From Salirhabdus euzebyi (GTDB taxonomy: Bacteria; Bacillota; Bacilli; Bacillales; Alkalibacillaceae), in NCBI RefSeq assembly GCF_014207435.1, contig NZ_JACHGH010000003.1, positions 186,001 through 250,000 of the forward strand: a stretch of DNA of 64,000 bases, written 5' to 3'. The translations under genes and the position numbers were made by a program. Positions 26,842-36,446 of the stretch are shown here, one piece after another; within the stretch, counting starts at the first letter, position 1, and each line of letters opens with the position of its first letter. The notes under the pieces were generated by a model. That model did not search any database, was not told the origin of the DNA, and was given only the letters and a program-made list of their open reading frames with translations.

Positions 26842-27018
26842 TTAATGTTTTTTTCTCGGTCTCCTCACAAGTTCGCCCCCACAGTTAGGACAAACATTCT
26901 CCATTTGTTTCGTACAGGGTTCACAAAAAGTACATTCATACACACAAATATAAGCAAATGAATCGTTTAATAGTTCTGCATTGCACCGTTCACATTCATT
27001 TTTCATTTCTAAAGCCAT
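26842..27018 (-). CDS. DUF1272 zinc-binding small protein
   Basis: A 58-residue protein with eight cysteines in four pairs: CERC, CVYEC, CEPC and CPNC, the last followed by GGELVRRPRKK. This is the DUF1272 pattern and suggests one or two structural zinc ions. The ATG at 27018 is used because the upstream ATG is only 2 nt from GGAGG. Function is unknown. It diverges from the amidinotransferase-like gene; the gap between them (27019-27297) shows no clear regulatory site. Confidence 0.85.
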   Translation of the reverse strand: MALEMKNECERCNAELLNDSFAYICVYECTFCEPCTKQMENVCPNCGGELVRRPRKKH

Positions 27019-27297
27019 TCCCATAACCTCCCTTTTATTTACAGAATATTTTTTAAACTATTGTTTGTTGACACATTAAGTTATCAACTGTGACGTTATT
27101 ACATGTACTAGTTACTGGATTTCGTTAGCAGCCTTTTTTTAAATATATCATTAGAGGAAATAGTGGGGTATAACTTTTCGCCAAACAAATGGACTTTAGT
27201 AATGGAAAACCTTTCTGTTCTTTTGAAATTAATACTAAATATTGAGCATTTAGTTAAAGCTAAAATGAGAAGTAATACATTGCAGGAGGTTGTACAT

Positions 27298-28158
27298 ATG
27301 AAATCACAGGTTAGAAATAAAGATGCAAAGACGATATGTTACAGTGAATATGATGTGTTAGAAAGGGTAATATTGTGTCAACCGCAGTATATGACAATTA
27401 GAGAAGTAATAAACGATACACAGAAAAAATTTAAAAATGAAGGAATTCACATTGAAAAGGCATTAGAACAACATAGGGAATTTGTTAACATTTTGAATAA
27501 AGAAGGTATTGAAACCATTTTGCTTCCCTACCATAAAAAGTACCCAGAACAAGTGTTTACACGTGACATCGGCTTTACATTAGGGGAAATAATTTTTGTT
27601 GCACACATGGGTCATGACGTTAGAAAAGGCGAGGAAAATGTACTGAAGATTTGGCTTGAAGATGAAGAAATTTCTTACTTTAACTTAATTGGGGATAAGA
27701 TTGAAGGTGGCGATGTTATTATTGATCGAGACACCATTTATATCGGGCTGAGTAATCGTACAAATCAATCTGCAGTTGACCACTTGACAAGTCTATTGAA
27801 AAATCAATTTGAGGTTAAGGCTATCCCATTTAAAGCAGAATATTTACATCTAGATTGTGTTTTCAATATCTTATCCCCAGAAGTAGCGATTATATATCCA
27901 ATTGCTTTAACGAAAGAAGATATTAAACTACTCTCCTCCAAATATGAATTGATTGAGGTAACGGAAGAAGAACAATTTTCATTGGGAACTAATGTATTAA
28001 GTATTGGAAACAATAAGGTTCTTAGCTTACCTGTAAATAAAAATGTTAATAAACAAATGCGCGAGAAAGGATTTGAAGTAATAGAGGTCGATATAACGGA
28101 AATCATTAAATCAGGAGGATCTTTTCGCTGTTGTACACTTCCGATACGAAGAGTATAA
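27298..28158 (+). CDS. Amidinotransferase-fold hydrolase (DDAH/arginine deiminase-like, YkgA type)
   Basis: A 286-residue penta-beta/alpha propeller protein. Guanidino-group binding motifs are visible: FTRDIGFTLG near residue 84, EGGDVI, the catalytic histidine in HLDCVF, and the catalytic cysteine near the C-terminus in GGSFRCCTLP (Cys278 or Cys279). It may hydrolyse dimethylarginine or a related guanidino compound; the substrate is not deducible. The ATG at 27298 has GCAGGAGG upstream and gives the same length as B. subtilis YkgA. A GTG at 27163 would add 45 residues without family resemblance. Confidence 0.85.
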   Translation: MKSQVRNKDAKTICYSEYDVLERVILCQPQYMTIREVINDTQKKFKNEGIHIEKALEQHREFVNILNKEGIETILLPYHKKYPEQVFTRDIGFTLGEIIFVAHMGHDVRKGEENVLKIWLEDEEISYFNLIGDKIEGGDVIIDRDTIYIGLSNRTNQSAVDHLTSLLKNQFEVKAIPFKAEYLHLDCVFNILSPEVAIIYPIALTKEDIKLLSSKYELIEVTEEEQFSLGTNVLSIGNNKVLSLPVNKNVNKQMREKGFEVIEVDITEIIKSGGSFRCCTLPIRRV

Positions 28159-28190
28159 AAAAACTTGACGAGTTAGCTCGTCAAGTTTTT
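28157..28190. terminator. Bidirectional terminator between the amidinotransferase gene and glnA
   Basis: The hairpin AAAAAACTTGACGAG / CTCGTCAAGTTTTT has A- and T-runs on both sides. It serves the two convergent genes. Confidence 0.87.
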
Positions 28191-28196
28191 ATCGTA

Positions 28197-29534
28197 TTAA
28201 TACATTTGTAGATATTGCTCTCTTTCCCAAGGGTGTACTTGTGTACGGAACATATCCCATTCAATTTCTTTAGCTTCTAGGAAGTGTTCGAATAGGTGTT
28301 CCCCTAATGCTTCTACAATCGTTTCGTCTACTTTTAACAATTGAAGTGCATCATACAATGTACCTGGAAGATCATCAATTCCATTTTTCTCGCGCTCTGC
28401 TCTATCCATAACATAAATGTTACGATCAATTGGAGCTGGAGCTTCTAACTTATTAGATACACCATCTAGTCCCGCTGCAAGTAATACAGCCATTGCTAAG
28501 TATGGATTAGCTGCCGGGTCAACCGATCTCACCTCAATACGAGTACTTAAACCACGTGAAGAAGGAACACGGATTAGTGGGCTTCTATTACGACCAGACC
28601 AAGCTACATATACAGGTGCCTCGTATCCTGGCACTAAACGTTTATAAGAGTTTACTGTTGGGTTCGTTACAGCAGTAAAGTTTCTAGCATGCTTAAGTAC
28701 TCCCGTTAAGAATTGATAAGCTGTTTCACTTAATTGCAACTTACCATTCTCATCAAAGAACGTATTTACTTTGCCTTTGAATAGGGACATGTTACAGTGC
28801 ATTCCAGAACCGTTAACACCAAACAACGGTTTTGGCATGAATGTAGCATGAAGGCCGTGCTTTCTAGCAATTGTTTTCACTACTAGTTTAAAAGTTTGAA
28901 TATCATCAGCATGTTTTAATGCATCAGAATATTTAAAATCAATTTCATGCTGTCCAGGCGCAACCTCATGGTGAGACGCCTCAATTTCAAAGCCCATTTC
29001 TTCTAGTTCTAACACGATATCACGACGACAGTTTTCCCCTAAATCTGTTGGTGCAAGGTCAAAATATCCACCTTTATCGTTAAGTTCCATCGTTGGTTCA
29101 CCTGATTCATCAAGTTTGAAAAGGAAAAATTCAGGCTCTGTACCAATATTAAATGCAGTAAATCCTAGCTTTTCCATTTTCTTTAAGTTTCTCTTTAAGT
29201 TGTAACGTGGGCATCCTTCAAACGGAGTACCATCTGGATTGTAAATATCACAAATGAAACGTGCTACTTTACCTTTTTCAGAAGTCCATGGAAACACAAC
29301 AAATGTGTCAAGATCTGGATATAGTAACATGTCTGACTCTTCAATCCTTACAAATCCTTCAATAGAAGACCCATCAAACATCATTTGGTTATCTAGTGCC
29401 TTATCAAGCTGGCTCAGAGGGATTTCAACGTTTTTGATTGTCCCTAGTAAATCCGTAAACTGAAGACGGATAAACTTGACGTTCTCCTCCTTAATTCTTT
29501 TTACAACTTCTTCTCTAGTAAATTTTGAGCCCAT
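28197..29534 (-). CDS. glnA: Glutamine synthetase type I-alpha
   Basis: A 445-residue enzyme making glutamine from glutamate, ammonia and ATP. Signature blocks are [10 protein letters not shown], the metal/ATP region [24 protein letters not shown], and [13 protein letters not shown]. The Gram-positive feedback-inhibited class carries no adenylylation-type tail, and the short 445-residue length agrees. It is second in the glnRA operon, 21 bp after glnR. Confidence 0.98.
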   Translation of the reverse strand: MGSKFTREEVVKRIKEENVKFIRLQFTDLLGTIKNVEIPLSQLDKALDNQMMFDGSSIEGFVRIEESDMLLYPDLDTFVVFPWTSEKGKVARFICDIYNPDGTPFEGCPRYNLKRNLKKMEKLGFTAFNIGTEPEFFLFKLDESGEPTMELNDKGGYFDLAPTDLGENCRRDIVLELEEMGFEIEASHHEVAPGQHEIDFKYSDALKHADDIQTFKLVVKTIARKHGLHATFMPKPLFGVNGSGMHCNMSLFKGKVNTFFDENGKLQLSETAYQFLTGVLKHARNFTAVTNPTVNSYKRLVPGYEAPVYVAWSGRNRSPLIRVPSSRGLSTRIEVRSVDPAANPYLAMAVLLAAGLDGVSNKLEAPAPIDRNIYVMDRAEREKNGIDDLPGTLYDALQLLKVDETIVEALGEHLFEHFLEAKEIEWDMFRTQVHPWEREQYLQMY

Positions 29535-29555
29535 ATAATCTTCCTCCTATATATT

Positions 29556-29972
29556 TTAATGGAAGAATCTTGATAATTCTCCCTGTCTCAACGAAGATTT
29601 GTTCAACCTACCAGCATCAAACAGTTCTTGTTTTAAAAGCTGACGCAATTCTTTATCAGATAGGTCTTCATTATAAGTAGTATCTTCTTGTTGGATTTCA
29701 GCCTGCGCTTTTTCCTCTAGATGTTCTTGTTTCATTGCTAGCATTTGCTTAATACCTGCTAAATTAACGCCCTTATCAATTAAATCTTTAATTTCGAGCA
29801 AGCGATCTACCTCATGAAAAGAGAATAGTCTACGATTGCCCTTTGTTCTTGCTGGTTGGATTAAATCGTTTTCTTCATAGTATCGTATTTGTCTTGCTGT
29901 TAAGTCTGTAAGTGATATGACAATACTGATAGGAAAAAGAGGCATGGAGCGACGGTTGTTATCACTCATCAT
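29556..29972 (-). CDS. glnR: Nitrogen regulator GlnR (MerR family)
   Basis: A 138-residue MerR-type repressor. The winged helix runs from about residue 12 to 80, with [22 protein letters not shown] and then [15 protein letters not shown]-terminal tail senses feedback-inhibited glutamine synthetase in B. subtilis. It represses its own operon and ureABC-type targets under nitrogen excess. Operators lie just upstream (30025-30051). Confidence 0.96.
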   Translation of the reverse strand: MMSDNNRRSMPLFPISIVISLTDLTARQIRYYEENDLIQPARTKGNRRLFSFHEVDRLLEIKDLIDKGVNLAGIKQMLAMKQEHLEEKAQAEIQQEDTTYNEDLSDKELRQLLKQELFDAGRLNKSSLRQGELSRFFH

Positions 29973-30001
29973 CCCACCTCCTACTTTCTTTGATTAATGT
30001 A

Positions 30002-30051
30002 ATTATATGATATGAATTAATATCTGTCAACAGATGTTAGAAAAAGTAACA
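30002..30051 (-). promoter_or_regulatory. glnRA promoter with GlnR/TnrA operators
   Basis: On the minus strand TTGACA (30025-30030), 17 nt, TATAAT (30002-30007). TGTTA-N7-TAACA at 30035-30051 is a perfect match to the GlnR/TnrA site TGTNA-N7-TNACA and abuts the -35. A second site with one mismatch (TGTCA-N7-TTAGA, 30025-30041) overlaps the -35 and is offset by one helical turn. Confidence 0.88.
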
Positions 30052-30123
30052 TCAAATGTTTTGTTTAATTTTCTTACATGTATCTTTCCCTTTTTATTCC
30101 TAGAATATGGGTGTAAACAAAAA

Positions 30124-30157
30124 GAAAAATAGAATAGCTTTCACAGCTATTCTATTT
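30124..30157 (-). terminator. Terminator after ynbB
   Basis: The hairpin AAATAGAATAGCT / AGCTATTCTATTT is followed by TTCTTTTTG on the minus strand. It overlaps the ynbB stop. Confidence 0.82.
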
Positions 30158-31412
30158 ACGTTTTAGATATGGATATTAAATTTTTATTTTCCAAAGTTTC
30201 CAGTGCCATTAAAATGGCTACTTTTACATGTTCATACGTCAATCCACCTTGAACGAATGCTGTAAAAGGAGGTCTAATTGGGCCATCAGCTGTCAATTCA
30301 ATACTCGCGCCTTGAATAAATGTTCCTGCAGCCATAATGACATCATGCTCATAACCTGGCATATAGCTAGGATACGGTGTTACATGCGAATTAATGGGAG
30401 AAGCTTTTTGAATCGCTTGGCAAAAAGCAATCATCGCCTGTGCATCTGGAAAAATAACCGATTGAATAAGATCTGTCCGTAAGTCGTCAAATGAAGGATT
30501 CGTATCCATTCCGACTTCCTCCAATAGTCCTGCTGTGAAAATAGCTCCTTTTAAAGCTTCCCCGACGACATGAGGAGCAAGGAAAAAACCTTGAAACATT
30601 TCTTGTAAACTATATAAAGATGCACCCGTTTCTTTGCCTAGTCCTGGAGCAGTCAGTCGGTTTGCACATAATTCAATTAAATCAGCTCGTCCCACTATAT
30701 ATCCCCCGGTTTTTGCTATTCCTCCACCCGGATTTTTAATGAGGGAACCGGCCATAATATCAGCACCGACGCTAGTAGGTTCATCTATCTCCGTAAATTC
30801 CCCATAGCAGTTATCAATAAAAACGATAACGGATGGATTAATGGATTTTACAAACCGAATCATTTTTTCAATATCTTTAATGAAAAAAGAAGGACGATTA
30901 GCATACCCTTTTGAACGTTGAATTCCAATTACTTTAGTTCGTTCATTCATCTTTTCTTTCACTTCTTCAAAATTAACGCTTCCACCATCGGTTAAGTCTA
31001 CATGATCATACCCTATGTGAAAATCCTTTAATGACCCTTTTCCTTCACCACGCACTCCTACAATTTCTTCAAGTGTGTCATAAGGTTTTCCTGTTATATA
31101 AAGGAGTTCATCTCCCGGGCGTAAAATTCCGAATAAACTTAAGGTGATTGCGTGGGTCCCAGAAATGATTTGTGGTCTTACTAATGCATCCTCTGTTTGA
31201 AATACACTAGCATAAACCTTCTCTAGTACTTCTCTCCCTAAATCATCATAACCATATCCAGTCGTAGGGTTAAAATGGGTATCGCTTACGTTATTATGTT
31301 GAAAAGCTTTTAATACTTTTCGTTGATTGTGTTCCACAATTTTTTTCACTTTTTGATGATATGGAGCTATTTTCTCTTCTACTCTATCTGCTATGTCGTT
31401 CCAAGATTTCAT
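30156..31412 (-). CDS. ynbB: PLP-dependent Cys/Met-metabolism type enzyme YnbB
   Basis: A 418-residue member of the YnbB family, related to methionine gamma-lyases and once named aluminium resistance protein. PLP-domain features are SGTHAIT (84-90), DNCYGEF (200-206) and the lysine region SLIKNPGGGIAKTGG, with Lys226 or Lys234 as the cofactor lysine. Substrate is not established. It lies between hflX and glnR as in B. subtilis, 8 bp after hflX. Confidence 0.92.
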   Translation of the reverse strand: MKSWNDIADRVEEKIAPYHQKVKKIVEHNQRKVLKAFQHNNVSDTHFNPTTGYGYDDLGREVLEKVYASVFQTEDALVRPQIISGTHAITLSLFGILRPGDELLYITGKPYDTLEEIVGVRGEGKGSLKDFHIGYDHVDLTDGGSVNFEEVKEKMNERTKVIGIQRSKGYANRPSFFIKDIEKMIRFVKSINPSVIVFIDNCYGEFTEIDEPTSVGADIMAGSLIKNPGGGIAKTGGYIVGRADLIELCANRLTAPGLGKETGASLYSLQEMFQGFFLAPHVVGEALKGAIFTAGLLEEVGMDTNPSFDDLRTDLIQSVIFPDAQAMIAFCQAIQKASPINSHVTPYPSYMPGYEHDVIMAAGTFIQGASIELTADGPIRPPFTAFVQGGLTYEHVKVAILMALETLENKNLISISKT

Positions 31413-31420
31413 ATTCCCTT

Positions 31421-32665
31421 TTACTCCTTAACGATATACTTCTGATAAACCGGGTGTTCCGGGTTTGCATACCCTTTTATAATATATTCTTCTAAGTCTG
31501 AGTCAAATTTTTCCGTATCGATTAACGTGTGATTTTTAATTTCGTGTAATTTTTTTCCTTCATCTGAAGAAAGTCTGAGTGAAAAGGACTCCCACTCTTC
31601 TTTTAATACAGCTTCCATTTTCGCTAGTAGTCGAACCATATCCTCTTGCTTTAGGGCGCTAACAGAAATAAAAGGATGAGAATTTGGTATAAAATCATTC
31701 GGAAATTTATCCTGTTTATTATATACAGTAAGCGTTGGCAAATGATCAGCCCCAAGCTCTTCTAACAATTGGTAAACAGTTTTTTCATGCTGAGGGTAGT
31801 CCTCATTAGAACCATCCACTACATGCAAAATAAAATCCGCTTCGGTAACTTCCTCTAAAGTAGAGCGAAAAGCAGCCACTAACGTAGTAGGTAAATCTTG
31901 TATAAAACCAACCGTATCAGAAATGATTGCTTTAAAACCATTTTTGAGTTGGATTTGCCTCGTTAATGGATCTAGTGTTGCAAACAATTGATTTTCCTCT
32001 AACGATTTACTATTCGTTAACCGATTAAACAAGGTGGACTTGCCTGCATTAGTATAGCCGACAATGGCAATTTGGAATGCTTTATTTTCTTTTCTTCTTT
32101 TCCGGTACTGATTTCGCTGGTTCACTACCGTTTGAAGCCGATGTTTTATTTCCGTAATTCTTCGCTGAATGTGACGTCTATCTGTTTCTAATTTGGTTTC
32201 CCCTGGACCTCTTGTCCCGATTCCGCCACCTAAACGGGATAATTCAATTCCTTTACCATGCAAACGAGGGAGCATGTACTGCATTTGGGCAAGCTCCACC
32301 TGTAGCTTACCCTCTCGCGTCTTCGCCCGTTGCGCAAAGATATCTAGTATTAACTGCGTCCGATCAATGACCCGGGCTTCTAATCGATCGGACAAATTAC
32401 GTAACTGCCCGGGTGATACTTCATCGTTTAAAACAACAACATCTATATCGAGTTTCTCAATTTCTAATTTAATTTCCTCTAATTTACCTTCCCCTAAATA
32501 TAACGCTGGATGTTTCCTAGTTCTCTTTTGAGTCATTACTTGTAACACTTGCCCCTGTGCTGTTTCTGTTAGTTGCTTTAATTCCTCTAGTGACATGTAA
32601 AACCGCTCTTCATTTTCCCCTTTAATTTCACAGGCGGCTATTAAAACCCGCTCCTTTTGTTCCAT
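31421..32665 (-). CDS. hflX: Ribosome-associated GTPase HflX
   Basis: A 414-residue GTPase that binds 50S subunits and splits stalled or heat-stressed ribosomes. The N-terminal HflX domain (LGEGKLEEI, LNDEVSPGQLRNL, then GGGIGTRGPGETKLETDRR) precedes the G domain with G1 GYTNAGKST at 202-210, DTVGFI and YNKQDK. A C-terminal extension follows. It is placed between spoVK and ynbB, as in B. subtilis ynbA. Confidence 0.95.
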   Translation of the reverse strand: MEQKERVLIAACEIKGENEERFYMSLEELKQLTETAQGQVLQVMTQKRTRKHPALYLGEGKLEEIKLEIEKLDIDVVVLNDEVSPGQLRNLSDRLEARVIDRTQLILDIFAQRAKTREGKLQVELAQMQYMLPRLHGKGIELSRLGGGIGTRGPGETKLETDRRHIQRRITEIKHRLQTVVNQRNQYRKRRKENKAFQIAIVGYTNAGKSTLFNRLTNSKSLEENQLFATLDPLTRQIQLKNGFKAIISDTVGFIQDLPTTLVAAFRSTLEEVTEADFILHVVDGSNEDYPQHEKTVYQLLEELGADHLPTLTVYNKQDKFPNDFIPNSHPFISVSALKQEDMVRLLAKMEAVLKEEWESFSLRLSSDEGKKLHEIKNHTLIDTEKFDSDLEEYIIKGYANPEHPVYQKYIVKE

Positions 32666-32696
32666 ATCATTACTCCTTTTCTCAGATCACTACTAT

Positions 32697-33620
32697 TTAT
32701 TGTTCTCCTAATAAAACTAAATCATCTTTCATAATATAGACTAAATCTTTTGCTGCATATTTTTCCGTTGCAACGATACGTAGGGCATGCTTTCGAATAG
32801 CTTCTTCTACGATATTTCGAACGTACCTCCCATTAGAGAAGTTTTTCACATCTCGGGCTTTTAATTCTCGAAGATGAGTTCGAAGTCGGTCTTTTGCTCC
32901 ACGGGAAAGCTCATATTGTTTATTTTCGGAAATAATTTGTGCAATTTCAAGTAATTCCTCAATTGAGTAGTCACGAAATTCCACTTGAATCGGGAATCTC
33001 GAACGAAGTCCTGGATTTAACTCCATGAAGTTATCCATTTCTTCAGGATAACCAGCCAAAATAAGCACAAAATCTTGGTGATGATCCTCCATATGCTTAA
33101 CGAGTGTATCAATTGCTTCTTTCCCGAAGTCTTTTTCTCCACCTCGCGCGAGGGAATACGCTTCATCAATGAAAAGAACTCCGCCCATTGCTTTTTTGAT
33201 CAAATCTCTTGTTTTTTGTGCTGTATGTCCTATATATTCACCAACAAGGTCAGCACGTTCAGCTTCAATAAAATGCCCTTTTGACAACAATTTCATCTCA
33301 TAAAAAAGCTTTGCAATTTCTCTGGCAACAGAAGTTTTACCAGTACCGGGGTTACCTTTAAAAAGCATGTGAAGCATTTGACGTTCTGTTTTCAACCCTG
33401 CTTCCTCACGTCGACGATTAACAATTACATTTGCGTATATTTCTTTTAATGTATTTTTTAGTTTATCCATACCAATGTAAGAAGTAAACGCTTGATCTAT
33501 AAACTTAAACACATTATCTTTTTGTTTCGTCGGTTGATAATAATCGGTAGCTAGTTCCTTTTGATTGTGTTCATGTAAAATAATGTTAATTTGGCCTTTG
33601 CGTTTCGCTTGTAAATCCAC
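32697..33620 (-). CDS. spoVK: Stage V sporulation AAA+ ATPase SpoVK
   Basis: A 307-residue AAA+ protein of the CbbX/SpoVK type, needed for spore maturation in B. subtilis. Walker A is GNPGTGKT at 89-96, Walker B is GGVLFIDEAYSLARG, and an arginine finger lies in LNPGLRSRF. A GTG start at 33620 is used, since AAGGGGTGA stands at good distance and no better ATG exists. It is followed 31 bp later by hflX. Confidence 0.93.
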   Translation of the reverse strand: MDLQAKRKGQINIILHEHNQKELATDYYQPTKQKDNVFKFIDQAFTSYIGMDKLKNTLKEIYANVIVNRRREEAGLKTERQMLHMLFKGNPGTGKTSVAREIAKLFYEMKLLSKGHFIEAERADLVGEYIGHTAQKTRDLIKKAMGGVLFIDEAYSLARGGEKDFGKEAIDTLVKHMEDHHQDFVLILAGYPEEMDNFMELNPGLRSRFPIQVEFRDYSIEELLEIAQIISENKQYELSRGAKDRLRTHLRELKARDVKNFSNGRYVRNIVEEAIRKHALRIVATEKYAAKDLVYIMKDDLVLLGEQ

Positions 33621-33690
33621 TCTGATTCACCCCTTATCTACGTTACTATACGTAGAGGAGGCAAAATTTGTGACAACAGCCTACTAGAAC

Positions 33691-33722
33691 AAAAAAACGG
33701 ATGCATAAGTAGCATCCGCCTT
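33691..33722 (-). terminator. Terminator after hfq
   Basis: The hairpin GCGGATGC / GCATCCGT-type stem is followed by TTTTTTTG on the minus strand, right past the hfq stop. Confidence 0.85.
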
Positions 33723-33730
33723 TTCCACTT

Positions 33731-33955
33731 TTACTCTTTTTCTAAATTAACAGGTTTTGATGGTGCAAATGTAGAAATAGCATGTTTAAAAATAAGTTGT
33801 TGTTTACCATCTGCCTCAAACAAAACAGTAAAATTGTCAAATGACTTAATAACACCTTTTAACTGAAAACCATTAGTCAAAAAGATCGTAACAGAAATGC
33901 GATCTTTACGTAATTGATTTAAATATTGATCTTGAATATTTACAGATTGACCCAT
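33731..33955 (-). CDS. hfq: RNA chaperone Hfq
   Basis: A 74-residue Sm-like protein forming hexamers that bind small RNAs. The Sm1 motif spans [19 protein letters not shown] and Sm2 is FKHAIST. The C-terminal tail is short, as in other Bacillus Hfq. It follows miaA by about 30 bp, the common bacterial miaA-hfq pairing. Confidence 0.97.
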   Translation of the reverse strand: MGQSVNIQDQYLNQLRKDRISVTIFLTNGFQLKGVIKSFDNFTVLFEADGKQQLIFKHAISTFAPSKPVNLEKE

Positions 33956-33987
33956 GCAACCTTCCTCCTCTATTTATCTATACTTGA

Positions 33988-34929
33988 TTATTTCGTTATT
34001 TCTTTCAGCAATCCTTCTAAATCATTGAAAATGTTCAAAAAAGTTGAATCGATTGTCTCCTCTGATACAGTATACCAGCGGACATTTAATTTGTTTTTAA
34101 AATATGTATATTGTCTTTTTGCATAGCGACGAGAATTCTGCTTTAACTGCTCGACTGTTTCTTCTAAAGTTAGTTGGCCTTCCAAATAAGGAACAAATTC
34201 TTTATAGCCTATCCCTGACATGGATTGTGCCTCTTTTAGTCCTGCGTTATAGAGGCTTTTCACCTCTTCTAATAAGCCTTCATCCATCATTTGATCTACT
34301 CTTTTGTTAATTCTGCTATACAATTCCTCCCGATCCATTTGTAGCCCAATTAAAATTGGCTCGTATGGTGATTCTTCGAGTTGCTTTGCATGTAACTCAG
34401 ACATTGTTAAACCAGTCGTTTCATATATTTCTAAAGCACGAATTACCCTTCTGACATTGTTCGGGTGTATCTTTTCTGCTTGTTGCGGGTCTACTCGTCG
34501 TAATTTATCATACACCTTATCCATTCCATGTAATGCTATTTCTTGTCGCATCTCCTTTTCAAAATTCTCGTCTCGTTTTTGCTCTGAAAAGTTGAATGCG
34601 TATAAAGTAGACTGTATGTACAAGCCTGTTCCTCCCACAATTATAGGAAGGCGACCGTCATTATGTATTTCATTTATGTAATGCTGAACATTTTCTTGAA
34701 ATTCAGCAGCAGAAAAAGCTTCATCTGGTTCCTTAATATCAATCATATAATGTGGTATTCCCTGCATTTCCTCTTTTGTCACTTTTGCTGTTCCAATATC
34801 GAGACCTTTATATATTTGCATGGAATCTCCACTAATGACTTCTCCATTAAATCGTTTTGCTAATTCTACACTTAATCTTGTTTTGCCTACAGCAGTTGGT
34901 CCCACTACAGCGATGACTGGTATTTTCAT
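33988..34929 (-). CDS. miaA: tRNA dimethylallyltransferase MiaA
   Basis: A 313-residue enzyme adding a dimethylallyl group to A37 of tRNAs that read UNN codons. The P-loop GPTAVGKT is at 10-17, followed by SGDSMQIYKGLDIGTAK, GTGLYIQ and KRQYTYFKNK. The ATG at 34929 is chosen over the longer frame because it fits the family start and follows GGGGGAG. Its product is the substrate of MiaB, encoded at 42578-44155. Confidence 0.96.
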   Translation of the reverse strand: MKIPVIAVVGPTAVGKTRLSVELAKRFNGEVISGDSMQIYKGLDIGTAKVTKEEMQGIPHYMIDIKEPDEAFSAAEFQENVQHYINEIHNDGRLPIIVGGTGLYIQSTLYAFNFSEQKRDENFEKEMRQEIALHGMDKVYDKLRRVDPQQAEKIHPNNVRRVIRALEIYETTGLTMSELHAKQLEESPYEPILIGLQMDREELYSRINKRVDQMMDEGLLEEVKSLYNAGLKEAQSMSGIGYKEFVPYLEGQLTLEETVEQLKQNSRRYAKRQYTYFKNKLNVRWYTVSEETIDSTFLNIFNDLEGLLKEITK

Positions 34930-35035
34930 AAGGACTCCCCCGTGAACTTGACAAATTTCTACATCCAATTATTTACAAGTTCCAATTTATTATACATGAT
35001 TTTTCTCAAGAAGCAAAATCCTCCTAGTAAATCGA

Positions 35036-36202
35036 TTATGAAGTCGTTGTTCCTTCCCAAGTACCTTCCATTTTTTTCAAGAAGAAAAGGCAAACTAAGC
35101 CGATTGTCGTTAAGACACCGTAAAACATATACGTCGTAAAAATGGAAAAATAATCAATCAGGATACCTCCCATTATCGTACAAAACCAGCATCCTAATCC
35201 ATTTCCTGCAGCAGAGTAAAAAGAAACGGCTGTTACTTGTACATTTTCTGGTGCAATCATTTTCACAAAACGTAAAGCTGCTGGAATAAATAAACCAATG
35301 GAAAAGCCTTGTAGAATGGAAGTCATGTAAACAACCATTTGTGATGGTTCAAAGAAATACAGAAACCAACGAAACGCTGACACCATTGCTGCCAAAAACA
35401 ATATACGCATGATGCCAAATCGATTAATGAAGCGGTCTGCCCATTTCATGAATGGCACTTCACTTCCAGCCATTAAAAGAAAAGCAATTCCAATTCCTGC
35501 TACTGTACCACCAATCGATTCAAACAGCAATCCAAAATAAAAATTGTTCGCATAAATAGGGCCAAACACAAAAAAAGTAACAAATAAAAATAATAAATAT
35601 GGCGGAAGACGGAACAACTCTTTTAATCCGACCAATAAATTGGCATGCAAATTCGTATCTCTCTTAGGTTCTGGAATTTTCGTTGCATACCAAGAAGCAA
35701 TCACTAATGCTATTGCAAAACAAATAAAAATAGACTGACTACCAAATACTTCAGAAATCTTCGCAACGGCTAAAACGGAAATAGAATATCCAACAGCACC
35801 CCAAGACCGAATACTTCCATAGCTCTTTTGATGCTCATAAACATAATTCGTCACTAGACTATCAGAAATTGGTACGATAGCACTTTGAAAGAAGGCTAGA
35901 ATAATGGCCACTATAAATATCCATATGTAACTTGTCGATACAAGATAACCGAGTCCAGCTATTCCTGTTAAAAATACGGTAAATGTTAATACGAGTCGGG
36001 GCTTTTTCGTATAATCGCAAATTACACCCCAAAAAGGCTGAGACAAAATCATCACAATTGGACCAAGTGACATAATTGTCCCTATCTGTGTACCCGATAA
36101 GTGAGCTTCATTTTTTAAGTAAAGACTCAATAATGAAAATAACCCACCAAAACTAAAAAACACATAAAAATAAAACGAGCTCATCGACCAGGTTTTCTGC
36201 AT
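35036..36202 (-). CDS. Major facilitator superfamily transporter
   Basis: A 388-residue protein with 12 predicted membrane spans and a central basic loop (KIPEPKRDTNLHANLL). The start SSFYFYVFFSFGGLFSLL and GPIVMILSQPFWGVICDYTKK resemble the small phenylpropionate/H+ symporter-like MFS group. The substrate is unknown. The ATG at 36202 is used because GGAGG sits 7 nt before it. A structured RNA with its own promoter lies directly upstream, which may regulate this gene by attenuation. Confidence 0.85.
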   Translation of the reverse strand: MQKTWSMSSFYFYVFFSFGGLFSLLSLYLKNEAHLSGTQIGTIMSLGPIVMILSQPFWGVICDYTKKPRLVLTFTVFLTGIAGLGYLVSTSYIWIFIVAIILAFFQSAIVPISDSLVTNYVYEHQKSYGSIRSWGAVGYSISVLAVAKISEVFGSQSIFICFAIALVIASWYATKIPEPKRDTNLHANLLVGLKELFRLPPYLLFLFVTFFVFGPIYANNFYFGLLFESIGGTVAGIGIAFLLMAGSEVPFMKWADRFINRFGIMRILFLAAMVSAFRWFLYFFEPSQMVVYMTSILQGFSIGLFIPAALRFVKMIAPENVQVTAVSFYSAAGNGLGCWFCTIMGGILIDYFSIFTTYMFYGVLTTIGLVCLFFLKKMEGTWEGTTTS

Positions 36203-36286
36203 GTTCATTCCTCCGAAAGCGACTTTACGTAACTAGCTTAGATGCTTGGTACAAAATGATTTATTCTTATATAGAAAAAAGGATTC

Positions 36287-36398
36287 AAAAAGGGCCGATA
36301 TTAACATCCCTTAACGAGACGTAAAACCGGCCCAAGTATAAGCACTTGAGAGTAAGGGTGTACCTTACTTTTTGCAGTTTTTTTTATTACATTACTAA
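36287..36398 (-). ncRNA. Candidate structured small RNA or attenuator leader upstream of the MFS gene
   Basis: Three hairpins follow each other on the minus strand. The first is a perfect 7-bp stem AGTAAGG / CCTTACT (36351-36369). The second is a 5-bp stem CAAGT / ACTTG (36333-36348). The third is a long terminator-like stem, GGGCCG closing with CGGCCC (36292-36333) and continuing inward with GU pairs and a bulge, then TTTTT. It begins about 7 nt after a good promoter. I cannot match it to a riboswitch class I know. Either it is a free small RNA, or its terminator controls the MFS gene 85 bp downstream. Confidence 0.6.
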
Positions 36399-36404
36399 AA
36401 TCAA

Positions 36405-36433
36405 ATTATAATCATTAATGATCACTATTTCAA
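36405..36433 (-). promoter_or_regulatory. Sigma-A promoter of the structured RNA / MFS gene
   Basis: TTGAAA (36428-36433), 17 nt, TATAAT (36405-36410) on the minus strand, starting 14 bp after the mutL stop. Confidence 0.75.
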
Positions 36434-36446
36434 GTGGTCATTTATA

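Noticed and set aside
27163..27297. GTG start giving a 331-residue amidinotransferase-like protein
   Set aside because: The extra 45 residues do not resemble the family, and the ATG at 27298 has a far better ribosome site.
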